Below, piece by piece: positions 1-7,750 of a stretch of 43,802 nt of DNA (positions within the stretch are counted from its first letter, which is position 1; each line of letters opens with the position of its first letter). Both the position numbers and the translations under genes were made by a program. The notes under the pieces are model-generated. The model did not search any database and was not told where the DNA came from. It saw only the letters and a program-made list of their open reading frames with translations. Source of the stretch: Anaerolineales bacterium (GTDB taxonomy: Bacteria; Chloroflexota; Anaerolineae; Anaerolineales; Villigracilaceae); NCBI GenBank assembly GCA_020847435.1, contig JADLBX010000013.1:1-43802 (forward strand). Reading direction: 5' to 3'.

Positions 1-2
1 AT

Positions 3-356
3 TTTCAGTTCGCACCGTACAATTTGAAGAATTCCAACTGGAACGACCAGCGCGCCAAACTTGAAGATTTGGCAATCAACACTCTGGCGGAACACTTCCC
101 CAATCTAAAATCGTCAATCGTAAATCGAAAATCAATAACCCCACTAGACCTTGAACAAACCTACGGCTTAACCGAAGGCGACATTAATCACGGACAATTA
201 TTACTAGATCAATTTTTATTCATGCGCCCAATAGCAGGCTGGTCAAATCACAAAACGCCGATTGATAATTTATATCTGTGCGGAAGCGGCGTCCACGGCG
301 GAGGGGGAGTCAGCGGGGCAGCAGGGCGGAATATGGCAAAGGCATTGAAACTCTAG
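3..356 (+). CDS. C-terminal part of a phytoene-dehydrogenase-like FAD oxidoreductase (5' end outside window)
   Basis: The frame is open from the window edge, so only the last ~117 residues are present. The final ~35 residues carry the signature of the NAD(P)/FAD-dependent oxidoreductase family (phytoene desaturase/PYROXD2 type): NLYLCGSGVHGGGGVSG followed by AAGRNMA, which closes the flavin-binding fold. TPLDLEQTYGLTEGDINHG just upstream is also typical of this family. The substrate cannot be told from this fragment. The coding sequence contains a 20-nt string (108-127) identical to an intergenic repeat at 18686-18705. Confidence 0.8.
   Translation, partial: FQFAPYNLKNSNWNDQRAKLEDLAINTLAEHFPNLKSSIVNRKSITPLDLEQTYGLTEGDINHGQLLLDQFLFMRPIAGWSNHKTPIDNLYLCGSGVHGGGGVSGAAGRNMAKALKL
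108..127. repeat. Intergenic-type repeat unit inside the oxidoreductase reading frame
   Basis: aaatcgtcaatcgtaaatcg is identical over 20 nt to 18686-18705 (intergenic) and similar to 26572-26600 (upstream of holB). It is translated here as part of a loop. The protein does not look longer than its family at this point, so this may be replacement rather than insertion. Confidence 0.5.
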
Positions 357-449
357 AAGGAAAATCGTGTTTCACTCTGTGAAGGTCAAAATCTCAAGTT
401 TGCCTATTTATGATTGGCTAAATTCGGCAAGTTAATCAGGAGCCCACCC

Positions 450-992
450 ATGCAAGCCATTACACTCTTAATGCAGGAACATCGCGTCATCGAGAAAGTT
501 CTGGACGCGCTGGAAACCGCCGCAGACCGCCTCGCGGCAGGCGTCGAGGTCTCGATGGATTTCTTTTTCAAAGCGGCGGACTTCATCCAAAATTTTGCCG
601 ACGGGCGACACCACCAAAAAGAGGAAGGGATCCTCTTCACAGCGCTCGACGCGAACGGGTATCCAAAGGACGAAGACCCCGTGTCCGCGTTCATGGATGA
701 GCATGTGGAAGGGCGCAGGCTGACCAAGGGGATGATCGAATGCGCCCAACGCATCCAGTCCGGCGACGGGGACGCCAAATCCGAACTTGTCCAACACGCG
801 CACGATTACATCGCCCTGCTGCGCGAACACATCCAAAAGGAGGACAATGTTCTCTTCCCGATGGCAGATAACATCCTCGACGGTCAACAACAGCAGTTGT
901 TAAACGATTTCAAGCGCGCCGACGAAGAAGGACAACCGGGCGAAAAGTATCTGCGCATTGCAGATGAATTGGCAAATACCTGGACAAAGTAA
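450..992 (+). CDS. Hemerythrin-domain protein
   Basis: A 180-residue protein of the hemerythrin HHE cation-binding family, predicted to bind a di-iron centre in a four-helix bundle and to act in oxygen, nitric oxide or iron-stress sensing. Likely ligands are visible in order: EHRVIE near residue 10, RHHQKEEG near 53-60, DEH near 84, and REHIQKEDNVLFP near 123-135. The ATG at 450 is chosen because an AGGAG ribosome site lies 7 nt upstream; an upstream in-frame ATG at 414 has no such site. No partner domain is fused, so it is a stand-alone hemerythrin. Confidence 0.87.
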   Translation: MQAITLLMQEHRVIEKVLDALETAADRLAAGVEVSMDFFFKAADFIQNFADGRHHQKEEGILFTALDANGYPKDEDPVSAFMDEHVEGRRLTKGMIECAQRIQSGDGDAKSELVQHAHDYIALLREHIQKEDNVLFPMADNILDGQQQQLLNDFKRADEEGQPGEKYLRIADELANTWTK

Positions 993-1115
993 ACCTCGTA
1001 ACATTCTTTTAAGCGCGGAGCCGCTTCGTTTTGACAGGGTAGTCCGGTCGGCGAAGCGGCGCGCAACAGGCAAGTGGGGTATCATCGCCGCATCTCATCG
1101 TTCAAGGACAACTTC

Positions 1116-1550
1116 ATGGACTCCATCCTCTTCATCATCCTCATCGGTCTGGCGGGCGGAATCGCCATCGGACTGCAAAGCCCAATGGCGAGCATGATCA
1201 CACAGCGGCTCGGAATCTTCGAGAGCGTGTTCATCGTCCACGTTGGCGGCGCGGTCATTGCGTTGATTCCCATCTTGATTCTCGGCAGTAAACTGAGTCA
1301 ATGGCGGAGCGTGCCGTGGTACACGCTCGGGGCGGGATTCTTCGGGCTGGGCGTGATCGCCGCGATCAGTTTTATGCTTCCACGCGTGGGGGCAGCGCCT
1401 GCGTTGATCATTTTACTCGCAGGTCAACTGTTGATCGGCGCGGCGCTCGATCATTTTGGCTGGCTTGGTCTGGCACAGCGTCCGCTCGATGCGGCGCGGG
1501 CGATCGGGTTGATGGTCGTTCTCGCAGGCGTCTGGTTGACGGTGAAATAA
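1116..1550 (+). CDS. YdcZ/DUF606-type DMT-superfamily membrane protein
   Basis: A 144-residue, very hydrophobic protein with four to five predicted transmembrane helices. The N-terminal helix with GLAGGIAIGLQSPMAS and the C-terminal GLMVVLAGVWLTVK fit the DUF606 (YdcZ) family, half-size members of the drug/metabolite transporter superfamily. These often work as dimers; the substrate is unknown. The ATG at 1116 follows AAGGAC and begins the first membrane helix directly. The in-frame ATG at 1074 would add a charged, non-conserved leader. Confidence 0.78.
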   Translation: MDSILFIILIGLAGGIAIGLQSPMASMITQRLGIFESVFIVHVGGAVIALIPILILGSKLSQWRSVPWYTLGAGFFGLGVIAAISFMLPRVGAAPALIILLAGQLLIGAALDHFGWLGLAQRPLDAARAIGLMVVLAGVWLTVK

Positions 1551-1583
1551 TTTTGGCTCCCCACAATTAATGGGAAGAGATTT

Positions 1584-1674
1584 AAACACGAAGGACACTA
1601 CGGACACAAAGGGGAAAGGCGATTCGCTTTATGGCGTTTTTTCCTTCGTGACCTTTGTGTCCTTTGTGGTTTTT
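1584..1674. repeat. Inverted repeat, cacaaagg/cacgaagg family
   Basis: Left part (aacacgaaggacac, cggacacaaagg) and right part (cttcgtgacctttgtgtcc, tttgtggttttt) are near-perfect reverse complements around a ~28-nt loop. The element fills the gap before polX and has the architecture of other long hairpins at 6981, 8844, 25540, 31459 and 43714. Confidence 0.75.
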
Positions 1675-1695
1675 AATGGATTTTCTGTTCAGTCG

Positions 1696-1701
1696 TATAA
1701 T
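1696..1701 (+). promoter_or_regulatory. -10 box of polX
   Basis: Consensus TATAAT 15 nt before the polX ATG, predicting a leader of about 9 nt. No convincing -35 hexamer is visible. Confidence 0.5.
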
Positions 1702-1716
1702 CCGAACGAGGTTCCC

Positions 1717-3441
1717 ATGAACAACAAACAACTTGCCGACACGTTCACGCTCATCGCAAACCTGCTCGAGATCAAAGGCGAGATCATTTACAAAACCCTC
1801 GCCTATCGCAAAGCGTCTGAAAGTTTGCTCGGCTTGCCGCGCGACGCCTCGGAATTTTGGAAAGAGGGCAAACTGGAGGAAATCCCTGGCGTGGGCAAAG
1901 CCATCGCCGAAAAAATTGACGAGTTGCTCTCCACTGGCAAACTCGAATTTCTCGAAAAAATAAAAAAGGAAATTCCCGAAGAACTGGCAACGTGGCTGGC
2001 TGTGCCGTCGCTGGGACCGAAAAAAGTGGGGATGATCTGGAAGACGCTGGGAATCACGAGTCTTTCGCAACTTGAGTCTGCCGCGAAAGGCGGGAAGTTA
2101 CGCGACCTCCCAGGCATGGGCGCCAAGTCCGAGACTGCGATTCTTGAAGGGATTGCATCGCTCGCCCGCAGGTCGGGCAGGCTTCCGCTGGGACGCGCCT
2201 ATCCGCTGGCGCAACAGATCGTCGCGCAACTCAAAAGGGTGAAGGGAGTCGTCGCCGCCGAACCCGCTGGAAGTCTGAGAAGGATGCGTTCGACCGTCGG
2301 CGATCTCGACATCCTCGTGGCGTCCAAAGATTCAGAGGCGGTGATGGAGGCGTTCACGAATCTTCCGAACGTCAGCCGCGTGTTGGGCAAGGGTGAGTTC
2401 AAATCCAGCGTCGAGTTCAGCGACGGAATCCGCGCCCAAGTGTGGGTGCATCCGCCGAACGAGTTTGGCACCGCGTTGCAATACGCGACAGGCTCGAAAG
2501 ATCACAACGTGTTATTGCGGCAACTCGCGCTCGATAAAGGTTTATCGTTATCTGATCACTCATTCAAAAAAGTAAAAGGTGGAAAAGAAATATTTTGTTC
2601 AACGGAAGAGGAAGTGTATAAAACGTTGGGCTTGCAATGGGTTCCGCCCGAACTGCGCGAGGGACGCGACGAGGTCGCGCTTGCGAAAGCAAACAAACTT
2701 CCGAAGTTGATCGAAGTGAAAGACATCAAAGCCAATTTGCACATGCACTCCACGTACAGCGACGGCAAGTTGAGCATGATGGACATGGCGAAGGCGGCGA
2801 TGAAGCGCGGCTTGAAAACGATCGTGTTCTCCGATCATTCGGTGAGCCTCGGCGTGGCGAACGGTCTGTCCATCGAACGGCACAAACAGCAAGCCGCCGA
2901 GATCAAGAAGATTCAAAAACAACTCGGCGACCAGATCATGATTCTTCATTCGAGCGAAGTGGAAATTAAAGCCGACGGCTCGTTGGATTATCCCGACGAC
3001 TTCCTCGCTTCACTCGACCTTGTGGTTGCCTCACTCCATTCGAGTCTGCGCCAGCCTCGAGAGAAGATCACCGCGCGCTTGTTGAAAGCGGTCAACAACC
3101 CGCACGTGGACATCATCGGTCACCCAACGGGACGCGAGTTCCCCGACCGCGAAGCCGCCGATTTAGACATGGAGGTCATCCTGCAAGCCGCGGCGAAATC
3201 GGGCGTGGCGATGGAGATCAGCGCCAGCCCCTACCGCCTCGACCTCGACGATCCGCACGCCCGCCGCGCTAGAGAGTTGGGCGTCCTCCTCAGCATCAAC
3301 ACCGACGCGCACTCCGAAGAAGATTACGACATGCTCCACTACGGCGTCGCCATCGCCAGACGCGCAGGAGTAACGAAAGAGGATGTCATCAATTGCTGGT
3401 CTACGGAGAAGTTGTTGAAGTGGTTGAAGAAACGTGGATAA
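1717..3441 (+). CDS. polX: Family X DNA polymerase with C-terminal PHP domain (polymerase triad incomplete)
   Basis: A 574-residue protein with the bacterial PolX layout: N-terminal 8-kDa-like helical region and helix-hairpin-helix segments (IPGVGKAIAEKI, LPGMGAKSE), nucleotidyltransferase palm (GSLRRMRSTVGDLDIL, Asp196 and Asp198), and a PHP phosphoesterase from about residue 335. PHP metal motifs are intact: HMHSTYSDG, FSDHS, SSEVEI, GHPTGR, NTDAHS. The third palm aspartate, normally in VDLRVV, is replaced (AQVWVH, Gln241), so gap-filling synthesis may be lost while the PHP nuclease remains. The ATG at 1717 matches the family start; the upstream open frame runs through a repeat. Expected role is base-excision repair. 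Confidence 0.92.
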   Translation: MNNKQLADTFTLIANLLEIKGEIIYKTLAYRKASESLLGLPRDASEFWKEGKLEEIPGVGKAIAEKIDELLSTGKLEFLEKIKKEIPEELATWLAVPSLGPKKVGMIWKTLGITSLSQLESAAKGGKLRDLPGMGAKSETAILEGIASLARRSGRLPLGRAYPLAQQIVAQLKRVKGVVAAEPAGSLRRMRSTVGDLDILVASKDSEAVMEAFTNLPNVSRVLGKGEFKSSVEFSDGIRAQVWVHPPNEFGTALQYATGSKDHNVLLRQLALDKGLSLSDHSFKKVKGGKEIFCSTEEEVYKTLGLQWVPPELREGRDEVALAKANKLPKLIEVKDIKANLHMHSTYSDGKLSMMDMAKAAMKRGLKTIVFSDHSVSLGVANGLSIERHKQQAAEIKKIQKQLGDQIMILHSSEVEIKADGSLDYPDDFLASLDLVVASLHSSLRQPREKITARLLKAVNNPHVDIIGHPTGREFPDREAADLDMEVILQAAAKSGVAMEISASPYRLDLDDPHARRARELGVLLSINTDAHSEEDYDMLHYGVAIARRAGVTKEDVINCWSTEKLLKWLKKRG

Positions 3442-3442
3442 C

Positions 3443-3634
3443 GGTGGTCGAGTAGGGACGGCGCTCTTCCGTCCCGTATCCGCTGGGTTGAGCTTGTCGA
3501 AACCGAGACCACCGCGCCGTAGAGCAAACCTTGTTGCAAGATTGCTTTTGAACATCGTTGGTCTCGATACGACGGCGATGCGCTTCGTCTACGCTAACGC
3601 TCCGCTCAGCGCGTCGCCGTCTACTCGACCAACG
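3443..3634. repeat. REP-like elements, gtctcgatacg/ctactcgacca family
   Basis: The 220-nt gap after polX holds no gene. It contains ggtggtcgagtag at 3443-3455 and a larger inverted repeat from about 3558 (tggtctcgatacgacggcg) to 3634 (cgccgtctactcgaccaac), with a short inner hairpin. A related element occurs at 18635-18679. Confidence 0.75.
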
Positions 3635-3659
3635 GATGAAACATGGAAAGCGAGATGTT

Positions 3660-3917
3660 ATGAAAAATCCATTCGGCGATCAACAAATCCCTGGATCCTA
3701 TCACAACCTGAAAGAGCGCATGTACAAAAAGGTTTCGGCGAACGTCAACGAGCAGATTGTTAGCCTGATCGTGAAGGCGTATGAAAAAGCGCTGAACGAA
3801 GAAAATATCGTGCTTACCCGCCCCGAAAGAAATCGTCTGCTTTCCCAGATCGTGAAGATGGTGACGGACGATATCATCAAGCGGTTCGACAAACCTTCGA
3901 CAGGAATGGAGAAGTAA
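3660..3917 (+). CDS. Small hypothetical protein
   Basis: An 85-residue, soluble, charged protein predicted to be mostly helical (residues ~20-80). I do not recognise a family. The ATG at 3660 is preceded by GGAAAGCGAG; the longer upstream open frame runs back into REP sequence and is rejected. Its stop is 2 nt before the next ATG (3920), so it forms a tight two-gene unit with the small membrane protein. Confidence 0.62.
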   Translation: MKNPFGDQQIPGSYHNLKERMYKKVSANVNEQIVSLIVKAYEKALNEENIVLTRPERNRLLSQIVKMVTDDIIKRFDKPSTGMEK

Positions 3918-3919
3918 AA

Positions 3920-4141
3920 ATGGATTCTCAACCCAACAAACGCACAGTCTTCATCCTCGCCAGCGGAATTGACGCAATCATCAGCGGAATCATCCTGCTG
4001 ATTTACTTCGGTCTTCTTCCCGTTGACATTTCCAGTTGGGGCATCCCGCGTTGGGCGCTCGGTCTCGTGGGCGGAGTGTGGTTCGTGGGTTCGATTGCTG
4101 TGCTTGCTTATTTCCTGACGAAGACGGACGTTTCGGAATAA
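3920..4141 (+). CDS. Small two-helix membrane protein
   Basis: A 73-residue protein with two clear membrane segments (FILASGIDAIISGIILLIYF and WALGLVGGVWFVGSIAVLAY) separated by a short loop, with short polar ends. It starts 2 nt after the preceding gene with GGAGAAG as ribosome site inside that gene's end, so the pair is co-translated. No family recognised. It may anchor or partner the small upstream protein (inference from spacing). Confidence 0.65.
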   Translation: MDSQPNKRTVFILASGIDAIISGIILLIYFGLLPVDISSWGIPRWALGLVGGVWFVGSIAVLAYFLTKTDVSE

Positions 4142-4151
4142 CCCAGCTCGT

Positions 4152-4198
4152 GCGGCAGTTCAACTCAGTTCGTTCGGCAGTTCAACTGCCAAACGAAC
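4152..4198. repeat. cagttcaactg palindrome family, intergenic copy
   Basis: A half copy (gcggcagttcaact, 4152-4165) is followed by a full palindrome at 4168-4198: 15-nt arms gttcgttcggcagtt and aactgccaaacgaac (one mismatch) around a single central c. The same half-plus-full architecture occurs inside guaA (18967-19021), and a full palindrome lies in the FMN riboswitch (33605-33637). Confidence 0.85.
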
Positions 4199-4258
4199 AT
4201 ATGTGGAGAAATAATCCGCATCAGGGCAGACACGCAGGTCCGCCCCCACCAAACCCAA

Positions 4259-4726
4259 ATGAACACGCTTAAAACAATTCTCTACATGGGATTTATGCAC
4301 GGGGTGTTTACGATCTACTTGCCGTATCAACTTTCCGCACGGACACAAACTTTCGATTGGGGGATTTTTCGTTATCTCGCGATTCCGCTTTGGATTCTCG
4401 GCGCGCTGATCATCTTCCAATGCTCCATGGACATCATCCGCCGTGGACGCGGCACGCCCGCGCATCTCAATCCGCCGAAGGAATTGGTCATTGTGGGTTG
4501 GTATCGCTACGTTCGGAATCCCATCTACCTCGGCGCGTTGATAGTCCAGTTTGGGCTTATCCTGTGGTTTGGCTCGACGCTGGCGATGGTCTACGCGTTC
4601 TCGTTTTTCCTTGCGTTCCATGTTCTCATCATCTTCGTCGAAGAGCCGATCCTGCGGAATCAATTCGGCGCGGCGTATGAGGAGTATTGCCGATCCGTGC
4701 CGAGGTGGTTGCCAAAAATCAAGTAA
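4259..4726 (+). CDS. Isoprenylcysteine/phospholipid methyltransferase-like membrane protein
   Basis: A 155-residue integral membrane protein with about four helices. The conserved block GWYRYVRNPIYLG (~residues 80-92) and the C-terminal EEPILRNQFGAAYEEYC motif followed by VPRW mark the ICMT/PEMT-type methyltransferase family, which binds S-adenosylmethionine at the membrane. The actual substrate in bacteria is generally unknown. It follows a repeat-filled 117-nt gap, so it probably has its own promoter; none is obvious. Confidence 0.82.
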   Translation: MNTLKTILYMGFMHGVFTIYLPYQLSARTQTFDWGIFRYLAIPLWILGALIIFQCSMDIIRRGRGTPAHLNPPKELVIVGWYRYVRNPIYLGALIVQFGLILWFGSTLAMVYAFSFFLAFHVLIIFVEEPILRNQFGAAYEEYCRSVPRWLPKIK

Positions 4727-4776
4727 CCCGCGTCAAGGATTGCCTCGATGCCGGTCTGCATCAGTTTTCGAGCAAT

Positions 4777-5502
4777 TTATTTATATTGAACCTTTGCGGC
4801 AGACGCGTTATCGTTCCAATTGTTTGTGTTATCAATTTGGTTGTCGCTCAAATCCGAGTCGCTTGATATGAAAATGATCGAGGGAAAAGAAGCAGATAAA
4901 TTTGCACGTTCAAACAGCGTTAGCTTTACCTGACTGCCGACCATTACGGAGGAAATTTGGTCGTTTATACCAAGTTGTGGAAAACTCGGGTAATCGCCCA
5001 CTGACAAAACCAGGCATTTGCCAGTGTAATTTGCATCGGTACAAAGTATCACCCCATCCGGTGGCGGCGGCAGGAGCGGCGCAGACGTATTTGTTTGTGT
5101 TGATCGTGTGACAGATTGATCGCATTGGTAACGTCCGCAAGTCTTAATGTTGTTGTTCACTTCGTTCATTCGAGAAATCATGATCTCCGTCTGGCTATCA
5201 TAAAACTCCAGGCTCTTGTCCACAGCAGTTTTTAATCCACCCACGTTATTTGCATATTTCGAAGGGTTGCGTTGTGTATAAGCAAACAGATATTTGCCTG
5301 CATTAACGAAATCTTTAGCCTGTGCATAAGTAAAAGCAAGTTGATATAGTTCATTGGTTGTATACTGTCTTGTTTGATTCGGCGATTCCGATCTGGCGCT
5401 TTCAGGTTTGCCTTGGAGCAGGATTGCGAAAGCAAAACAAACGCCAATTCGTATCCATTTACTGACATGAAACTCAAATTTCATTTTTCGTCCGTTCTTC
5501 AT
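4777..5502 (-). CDS. Secreted protein with a beta/gamma-crystallin-like domain
   Basis: A 241-residue protein with an N-terminal signal peptide (WIRIGVCFAFAILLQG, residues ~16-31), a helical region with TPR-like spacing (~45-110), a polar linker, and a C-terminal domain from about 148. The latter has Greek-key features: VILCTDANYTGKCLVL, VGDYP, NDQISSVMV, then LTLFE and DNTNNWNDNASAAKV. These fit the beta/gamma-crystallin fold, often calcium-binding, but no biochemical role can be assigned. The start could also be the ATG at 5484. The region is visibly AT-richer than its neighbours. Confidence 0.65.
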   Translation of the reverse strand: MKNGRKMKFEFHVSKWIRIGVCFAFAILLQGKPESARSESPNQTRQYTTNELYQLAFTYAQAKDFVNAGKYLFAYTQRNPSKYANNVGGLKTAVDKSLEFYDSQTEIMISRMNEVNNNIKTCGRYQCDQSVTRSTQTNTSAPLLPPPPDGVILCTDANYTGKCLVLSVGDYPSFPQLGINDQISSVMVGSQVKLTLFERANLSASFPSIIFISSDSDLSDNQIDNTNNWNDNASAAKVQYK

Positions 5503-5535
5503 AATCGCCCAATTGTCTTGAAAAACATGGGGTCG

Positions 5536-6219
5536 CTAAGGGGCTGGCGCTGGAGTTTCAAACGCATCTTCCGGGGAGGGAAGTGTAGAACTAGGTTGCC
5601 TTTGATGGTCTCTCTCTTCGACAAGAAAAAGATACGTGTTAGAGTCTTTAACCTCGTACGCATCTTTATCCATGATCGTGGCAAACACTAAAATTGCACC
5701 CAACACGGCAAGAATAATACCGGGCGAGGTAGTAAGCAGAGAAAAAGTGGCATTTGAAGCTTTTCCTTCGATTTTCGTTCGCGGCTCGCGAAGTTTTCCG
5801 AGAATAAAAGAAGCGCCCACCAATGCCAGGATCATTCCGGTCATGAAACCCAAATAACGGATCCACAATCCAGACATCAGCAATAAACTGGCTTGATGGT
5901 AGCGTTGAGAAACAATATACGCCTCCATTTTGCTTCTTACTTCCAACTCACGTGCGCTCAACCGGTCAGCGAAGGATTCGGCGCTCGACAGCACAGTTTC
6001 CCCACCTGATTGGTCAATCTCTACCGGCGGGCTTTGAAGGATGCTCCAATGCAAATACGCCATCTGGACGAATGAAACAATGAAGAAAAAGAGGGTTAAC
6101 CCAATAAGTAGACGAGACATCAATGGAAGGCGTTTATCCTGCCACTTTGCATTCGAAGCGGGTTTCCCCCTAGATTTTGAAGGTATTTTCTGAATATCGG
6201 AAGAATTATTTTTTACCAT
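5536..6219 (-). CDS. Hypothetical membrane protein
   Basis: A 227-residue protein with a basic polar N-terminus, one membrane helix (~residues 35-57), an extracytoplasmic helical segment, then two more helices (~115-140 and ~160-180) and a Pro-rich C-terminal tail. No family recognised. The ATG at 6219 is preferred because GGGAG lies 11 nt upstream. It lies 33 nt upstream of the crystallin-like gene on the same strand, so the two probably form an operon. Both share AT-richer composition, a hint of separate ancestry. Confidence 0.6.
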   Translation of the reverse strand: MVKNNSSDIQKIPSKSRGKPASNAKWQDKRLPLMSRLLIGLTLFFFIVSFVQMAYLHWSILQSPPVEIDQSGGETVLSSAESFADRLSARELEVRSKMEAYIVSQRYHQASLLLMSGLWIRYLGFMTGMILALVGASFILGKLREPRTKIEGKASNATFSLLTTSPGIILAVLGAILVFATIMDKDAYEVKDSNTYLFLVEERDHQRQPSSTLPSPEDAFETPAPAP

Positions 6220-6465
6220 GGGGCTTCTAGCTCCCTGTTTAGGGTTCTCTGTATCATAGTACAACCAATCGAAACGAATTACAACAGTTTTGCGACAATC
6301 TGATAATGTGGGTGAGTTTTCTCTGGAATTGTCTTATTCCAAAATCAAAAACCTCCATGCGCTTAAGTATGAATCTCATGTAGCCCACCTGATCGCCCAA
6401 TCCTCGCGGCAAGCGAGGCAGGTTGAAGGGAGGAAAGAAGCGGGCGTTCCGTCGGTAAGAATCCA

Positions 6466-6493
6466 TTGCCAGCGCAAGGATATTGACTATAAT
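6466..6493 (+). promoter_or_regulatory. Promoter of the AAC(6')-like gene
   Basis: TTGCCA at 6466-6471 and TATAAT at 6488-6493 with a 16-nt spacer, 35 nt before the ATG. This is the best complete -35/-10 pair seen in the window. The rest of the 6220-6528 gap shows nothing else recognisable. Confidence 0.65.
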
Positions 6494-6528
6494 CCGCATC
6501 GCACGATTTATCTGGCGGAGAAGAGGAT

Positions 6529-6972
6529 ATGGGATTCGAAATTCGCCGCGCCAGCGCGGCTGACAAACCCGAATGGTTGAGAATGAGACAGTCGTTGTGG
6601 GACCACTTGTCCGCCGACTACCTGCAAGCGGATATGGACGCCGTTCTCGGGGATAAAAAGCGCGCGGTGTTCGTCGCAGCGCGGGAGGGCGGGGGCTTGG
6701 CGGCGTTCGTCGAAGCCAGCCTGCGCGACTACGCCGAGGGTTGCCAGACCAGCCCGGTCGGTTACATCGAAGCGTGGTTCGTGGATGAAAACGTCCGCGG
6801 GCAAAAACTTGGGCGCGAGATGATCGCCGCCGCCGAGAATTGGGCGCGCGAAATGGGCTGTACGGAAATGGGTTCGGATACGTGGCTGGACAACGAAGCC
6901 AGCATCAGCGCGCACCTGAAAACGGGTTATTTCGAAGCAGACCGCCTCGTGCATTTTATGAAGAAATTGTGA
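6529..6972 (+). CDS. GNAT acetyltransferase, aminoglycoside 6'-N-acetyltransferase type I-like
   Basis: A 147-residue GNAT protein whose conserved blocks match the AAC(6')-I group: EWLRMRQSLWD near the N-terminus, FVEASLRDYAEGC, SPVGYIEAWFV, the acetyl-CoA loop VRGQKLGR, GCTEMGSDTWLDN, and a final Phe-Glu-rich block. AAC(6')-I enzymes acetylate the 6' amine of aminoglycosides. In an environmental organism the natural substrate may be different. It has its own promoter and ribosome site (GAAGAGG). It stands alone between unrelated genes with no mobile-element genes nearby, so it looks like a chromosomal housekeeping copy. Confidence 0.8.
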   Translation: MGFEIRRASAADKPEWLRMRQSLWDHLSADYLQADMDAVLGDKKRAVFVAAREGGGLAAFVEASLRDYAEGCQTSPVGYIEAWFVDENVRGQKLGREMIAAAENWAREMGCTEMGSDTWLDNEASISAHLKTGYFEADRLVHFMKKL

Positions 6973-6980
6973 ATCGGAAT

Positions 6981-7046
6981 TGCCGCAGAGTCGCTGAGGC
7001 ACAGAGAAGTTTGTTGAATCTCCGCGTGTCCGTGTCTCTGTGGCAA
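6981..7046. repeat. Inverted repeat, cacagag/ctctgtgg family
   Basis: tgccgcagag and ggcacagag pair with gtgtctctgtggca across a short centre. It follows the acetyltransferase stop directly. Related elements are at 8844-9039 and 25540-25611. Confidence 0.65.
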
Positions 7047-7107
7047 GAGGTTGAGCGATAAGAAATACGGGGGATGATTTCCAACGGACGATTTTTCAGC
7101 GGCGGGA

Positions 7108-7113
7108 TATACT
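7108..7113 (+). promoter_or_regulatory. -10 box giving a near-leaderless PEBP mRNA
   Basis: TATACT 7 nt before the ATG at 7121; transcription would begin at about 7120. Confidence 0.5.
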
Positions 7114-7120
7114 TGCAACC

Positions 7121-7669
7121 ATGAAACGCGCTCTTCCATTTTTCATGCTTGCGATATTGATCTCAGCCTGTTCCTTACCCGCTGAACCGACGGAGGCAGT
7201 TGTGGACAATTCCCTTATGCTGACCACAGACGCGTTCGCTCACGGCGCATCTATCCCGGCAAAATACACCTGCATCGGCAAAGATATTTCACCCGCGCTC
7301 GCGTGGGGCGAACCGCCCGCCGGAACCCAATCGTTCGCGCTCATCATGGACGACCCCGGCGCGTCGTGGGCACATTGGGTGTTGTACAACATCCCGCCTG
7401 AAACGCGCAGTCTCGCGGAGGCTCTACCGGTCACCGGCAAGAACGTTCCGGAGGGACAAGGCAGTCCGTTTGCCGGTAAAAATTCATGGGGAAACATCGG
7501 CTATGGCGGACCCTGCCCGCCCAGCGGCGTTCATCGTTACCACTTTAAACTGTACGCGCTCGATGAAACCGTCGGCTTGCTCCCCGGCGCCGACAAAGGC
7601 GAACTGCTCAAAGCCATGGAGGGACACATCCTCGCGCAAGGCGAACTCGTTGGAACGTTCAGCAAATGA
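7121..7669 (+). CDS. PEBP (YbhB/YbcL) family lipoprotein
   Basis: A 182-residue protein with a lipoprotein signal (AILISAC, Cys17), so it is probably anchored outside the membrane. The mature part is a full phosphatidylethanolamine-binding protein domain: DISPALAWGEPPAGTQSFAL, the DDPGASWAHWVLYNIPP block and GGPCPPSGVHRYHFKLYALD. Bacterial members (YbhB, YbcL) are called Raf-kinase-inhibitor-like, but their role is poorly known and they have no kinase partner. No operon partner is close. Confidence 0.92.
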   Translation: MKRALPFFMLAILISACSLPAEPTEAVVDNSLMLTTDAFAHGASIPAKYTCIGKDISPALAWGEPPAGTQSFALIMDDPGASWAHWVLYNIPPETRSLAEALPVTGKNVPEGQGSPFAGKNSWGNIGYGGPCPPSGVHRYHFKLYALDETVGLLPGADKGELLKAMEGHILAQGELVGTFSK

Positions 7670-7679
7670 CCAATCCACA

Positions 7680-7741
7680 AATCTTCGCGAATTTTCGCTA
7701 ATCTTTCACATTCGTGAGGATTAGCGGAGATTGGCGGATCA
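7680..7741. repeat. Inverted repeat between the PEBP and esterase genes
   Basis: aatcttcgcgaattttcgctaatc pairs loosely with gattagcggagattggcgga around ttcacattcgtgag. It belongs to the same style of long imperfect hairpin as 31459-31531. Confidence 0.55.
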
Positions 7742-7750
7742 TTCTTAACC

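Noticed and set aside
3443..3634. CRISPR array or tandem repeat array
   Set aside because: The repeats here and elsewhere are inverted, of irregular spacing and without unique equal-length spacers. No cas genes are in the window.
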